In this document: one piece after another, positions 5,447 through 6,805 of the stretch | Layout: every line of letters begins with the position of its first letter | Numbering within the stretch: position 1 is the stretch's first letter | Source: JAVXTH01 sp036641395 | GTDB taxonomy: Bacteria > Bacillota_I > Bacilli_A > Erysipelotrichales > Erysipelotrichaceae | Direction of reading: 5' to 3' | Assembly: GCA_036641395.1 (NCBI GenBank) | Contig: JAVWEY010000053.1 | Coordinates: 1 to 6,805, forward strand | Length of the DNA stretch: 6,805 nt | Position numbers and translations under genes: made by a program | The notes under the pieces: model-generated | The model's database searches: none | Told to the model about the DNA's origin: nothing | Seen by the model: the letters and a program-made list of their open reading frames with translations, nothing else

Positions 5447-5806
5447 TTATGAAAGGTGAGCATGCGTATAGCCAAGCGGTGCAAAACGATCAGGATAAGG
5501 GCCAAATGCCGCTTTTACCTCATAAGATTCTGGGACAATGCCTAGTAACATAAGTGGTAAAACTAATTCACCAATACCTCGTTCAAGAGCAAACCCTAGT
5601 GCTTTTCCTAAATCGCTTGCGCCATGATCAATTAATAACATGACCATATCTTGATTACGGGTAAAAATAGCATGCATTAAAATTGGATATCCATTAAAAA
5701 TCCAATCAGGACTTGCTCCTAAAAACAATGCTTCCCTAGCTTTTGTAACATCCTCGTTCCATACTGCATTTAATAATTCTTTTGCGATACTGTTTGGTGT
5801 TGACAT
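5447..5806 (-). CDS. Small ankyrin-repeat protein
   Basis: A 119-residue soluble protein without signal peptide or membrane segment. Three ankyrin-like units are seen: residues 8-34 (LLNAVWNEDVTKAREALFLG, then ASPD), 40-66 (YPILMHAIFTRNQDMVMLLI, then DHGA) and a weaker 69-91 (ALGFALERGIGELVLPLMLL). The tail (92-119, with FGPYPDRFAPLGYTHAHLS) does not fit a repeat and may cap it. Ankyrin repeats bind other proteins, so it could hold or inhibit a partner such as its neighbours; that is inference. The ATG at 5806 is preceded by AGAGGATGA, spaced about eight bases. It is first in the run with the WYL gene (13 bases downstream, its ribosome binding site overlapping this stop) and the DUF2779 gene. 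Confidence 0.85.
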   Translation of the reverse strand: MSTPNSIAKELLNAVWNEDVTKAREALFLGASPDWIFNGYPILMHAIFTRNQDMVMLLIDHGASDLGKALGFALERGIGELVLPLMLLGIVPESYEVKAAFGPYPDRFAPLGYTHAHLS

Positions 5807-5843
5807 ATCAAATCATCCTCTCTTTGATATTATCTTACACCAT

Positions 5844-5852
5844 AATATAACA
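5844..5852 (-). promoter_or_regulatory. Candidate promoter of the ankyrin-WYL-DUF2779 run
   Basis: The minus strand has TGTTATATT, an extended -10 element with TATATT 5 of 6 to consensus, about 40 bases before the ankyrin gene start. The -35 at 17 bases (TTTTAA) is poor. It is the best candidate between the lipoprotein terminator and the ankyrin gene. Confidence 0.35.
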
Positions 5853-5889
5853 CTATCTATGTTACATTAAAAAATAAATTAAAACAACT

Positions 5890-5914
5890 AAAAAAAGTAA
5901 CGATTAATCGTTAC
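5890..5914 (-). terminator. Terminator of the lipoprotein gene
   Basis: On the minus strand GTAACGA (5914-5908) pairs with TCGTTAC (5903-5897) around a TTAA loop, followed by seven Ts (5896-5890). The lipoprotein stop codon TAA (5906-5904) lies in the loop and its last two codons form the stem. Confidence 0.92.
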
Positions 5915-6419
5915 CCTTATTAGAACCTGCATTTTTCATTGCTTTATAGGTTGGAAACAAAGTTTCTAATTGTGATATATCTTTACCATCTTGATATACC
6001 ATTAAATAGTCCCGATTAACTAAAGCCTTATACTGCTTTTCTACTCCATTTTCATTTACATTCACAATCTTAGAATGCTGTGTTTCATTTAAGAAAGAAT
6101 TCATCTTTTCATCACTTGTATTAACACGATATAAGTAAACTAAATTTTCATTATACTTAAAACTTCGTCCTTCATGAGCTGCAAAGTTCATCTCGTTCAA
6201 AGTTTCCATTTCATTATACTTTATTCCTTGTTGTTCCATCCATTTCATTACTTCATCGATAGAGTCTGATGCTTCCTTCTCAACACTTTTTTCTTTCTTA
6301 CTTGTTTCAACCTTATCTTTTTCACTTGTATCATCTTTATTAAAATAACTACAACCACTTAATAATGAAACCATAAAGGTAACTAATAGAGCATTTTTTA
6401 ATAAATGATTTAATTTCAT
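5904..6419 (-). CDS. Lipoprotein of unknown function
   Basis: A 171-residue exported protein. The signal peptide has K2 and K8, a hydrophobic stretch (9-19, ALLVTFMVSLL) and a lipobox LLSGC with C23, the expected lipidation site. After processing, the mature protein would be anchored to the outer face of the membrane. Residues 27-52 are a charged Lys/Glu/Ser linker. The rest (53-162) looks like a compact alpha/beta domain with EVMKWMEQQG, LVYLYRVN and RDYLMVYQDG; I do not recognise the family. The length and layout fit small Firmicute lipoproteins of unknown role. The ATG at 6419 has AGGAGGT five to six bases upstream. The gene stands alone between two terminators, after the pyruvate phosphate dikinase gene and before the ankyrin gene. 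Confidence 0.85.
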   Translation of the reverse strand: MKLNHLLKNALLVTFMVSLLSGCSYFNKDDTSEKDKVETSKKEKSVEKEASDSIDEVMKWMEQQGIKYNEMETLNEMNFAAHEGRSFKYNENLVYLYRVNTSDEKMNSFLNETQHSKIVNVNENGVEKQYKALVNRDYLMVYQDGKDISQLETLFPTYKAMKNAGSNKGND

Positions 6420-6439
6420 AACCTACCTCCTGTATAACT

Positions 6440-6469
6440 AGTATGGTTAGACAAAGATTTATTATTCAA
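6440..6469 (-). promoter_or_regulatory. Candidate lipoprotein gene promoter
   Basis: The minus strand has TTGAAT (6469-6464) and CATACT (6445-6440) spaced by 18 bases, each 4 of 6 to consensus. The -35 box begins at the end of the preceding terminator's T run. Weak, but it is the only reasonable pair in the gap. Confidence 0.35.
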
Positions 6470-6497
6470 AAAAAGATATCCAAATATCAGATATCTT
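6468..6497 (-). terminator. Terminator of the pyruvate phosphate dikinase gene
   Basis: On the minus strand AAGATATC (6497-6490) pairs with GATATCTT (6480-6473) across a 9-base loop, followed by a T run to 6468 (seven Ts at 6474-6468). It lies nine bases after the dikinase stop codon. The stem is mostly A-T, so efficiency may be moderate. Confidence 0.8.
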
Positions 6498-6506
6498 CTA
6501 ATGAAC

Positions 6507-6805
6507 TTATTTTTCAGATTTAATTGCTGCCTGTGCTGCTGCTAAGCGAGCAATTGGTACACGATAAGGAGAACAAGAAACATAATCAAGTCCAACTTTA
6601 TGGAAGAATTCAATACTGCTAGGATCTCCTCCATGTTCTCCACAAACACCTAGATGAATATCAGGGCGTGATTCACGGCCTAATTTAACTGCCATAGAAA
6701 TTAATTTACCAACACCTTTTTGATCAACACGAGCAAATGGGTCTTGTTCATAAATTTTCTTATCATAATAATCATTTAAGAATCCACCGGCATCATCACG
6801 TGAGA
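6507..6805 (-). CDS. ppdK: Pyruvate phosphate dikinase, C-terminal end (partial)
   Basis: Only the last 98 residues are in the window; the reading frame runs in from the right edge starting S-R-D-D-A-G-G-F-L, so the gene start is missing. The enzyme interconverts pyruvate, ATP and phosphate with phosphoenolpyruvate, AMP and pyrophosphate, a common glycolytic or gluconeogenic step in anaerobes. Family marks seen are SRDDAGGFL, EQDPFARVDQKGVGKL, RPDIHLGVCGEHGGDP with the catalytic cysteine (residue 54 of the fragment), then SSIEFFHKVGLDYVSCSPYR and VPIARLAAAQAAI. GVCGEHGGDP with LDYVSCSP separates it from PEP synthase and from PTS enzyme I, which share the PEP-utilising fold. It is intact to its normal C-terminus, and an ATG at 6695 inside the gene is not the start. 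A terminator follows directly. Confidence 0.97.
   Translation of the reverse strand, partial: SRDDAGGFLNDYYDKKIYEQDPFARVDQKGVGKLISMAVKLGRESRPDIHLGVCGEHGGDPSSIEFFHKVGLDYVSCSPYRVPIARLAAAQAAIKSEK

Noticed and set aside
1..6805. CRISPR arrays, tRNA or rRNA genes, insertion sequences and attachment sites
   Set aside because: No spaced direct-repeat array, cloverleaf, transposase or flanking terminal repeats were seen. The only direct repeat pair (2894-2925) is too short and too few to be CRISPR.

Overview
The window is AT-rich DNA in densely packed, short-spaced genes with strong AGGAGG-type ribosome binding sites. TGG is used for Trp and TAA/TGA as stops, so this is the standard bacterial code. 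Low GC, pyruvate phosphate dikinase, a small 2[4Fe-4S] ferredoxin and an N-terminally extended MiaB together suggest an anaerobic, low-GC Firmicute. Something near the Erysipelotrichia or Clostridia is my best guess, but I cannot fix the genus. All genes but one lie on the minus strand, so they are described from high to low coordinates.

Right end (6805-5890): the last 98 residues of pyruvate phosphate dikinase (gene start outside the window), a terminator, then an unrecognised lipoprotein gene with its own terminator.

Middle (5806-2942): a tightly spaced run of three genes, a small ankyrin-repeat protein, a WYL-domain transcription factor and a DUF2779-family protein with nuclease-like features. 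They end at a strong hairpin. Between the WYL and DUF2779 genes sits a 7-codon mini-ORF with a near-perfect ribosome binding site. An XRE-type HTH regulator follows with its own promoter, whose -35 box lies in one arm of an inverted repeat that also contains a 13-bp tandem repeat. This looks like an operator. The group (two DNA-binding regulators, an ankyrin adaptor and a nuclease-like protein) is the most unusual part of the window. Calling it a regulated DNA- or RNA-processing or defence module is inference.

Left (2454-1): the only plus-strand gene encodes a single beta-sandwich-like domain and converges on the XRE gene across a shared bidirectional terminator. Its best ribosome binding site points to an AUC codon six codons before the first ATG. 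Then come a 57-residue ferredoxin gene (hidden under a longer out-of-frame ORF), its terminator, and miaB, the tRNA ms2i6A37 methylthiotransferase, which needs reduced Fe-S clusters. About 200 bases without a gene separate the miaB stop from the next terminator at 55-81.

A recurring trait is that stop codons lie inside, or touch, the terminator hairpins.
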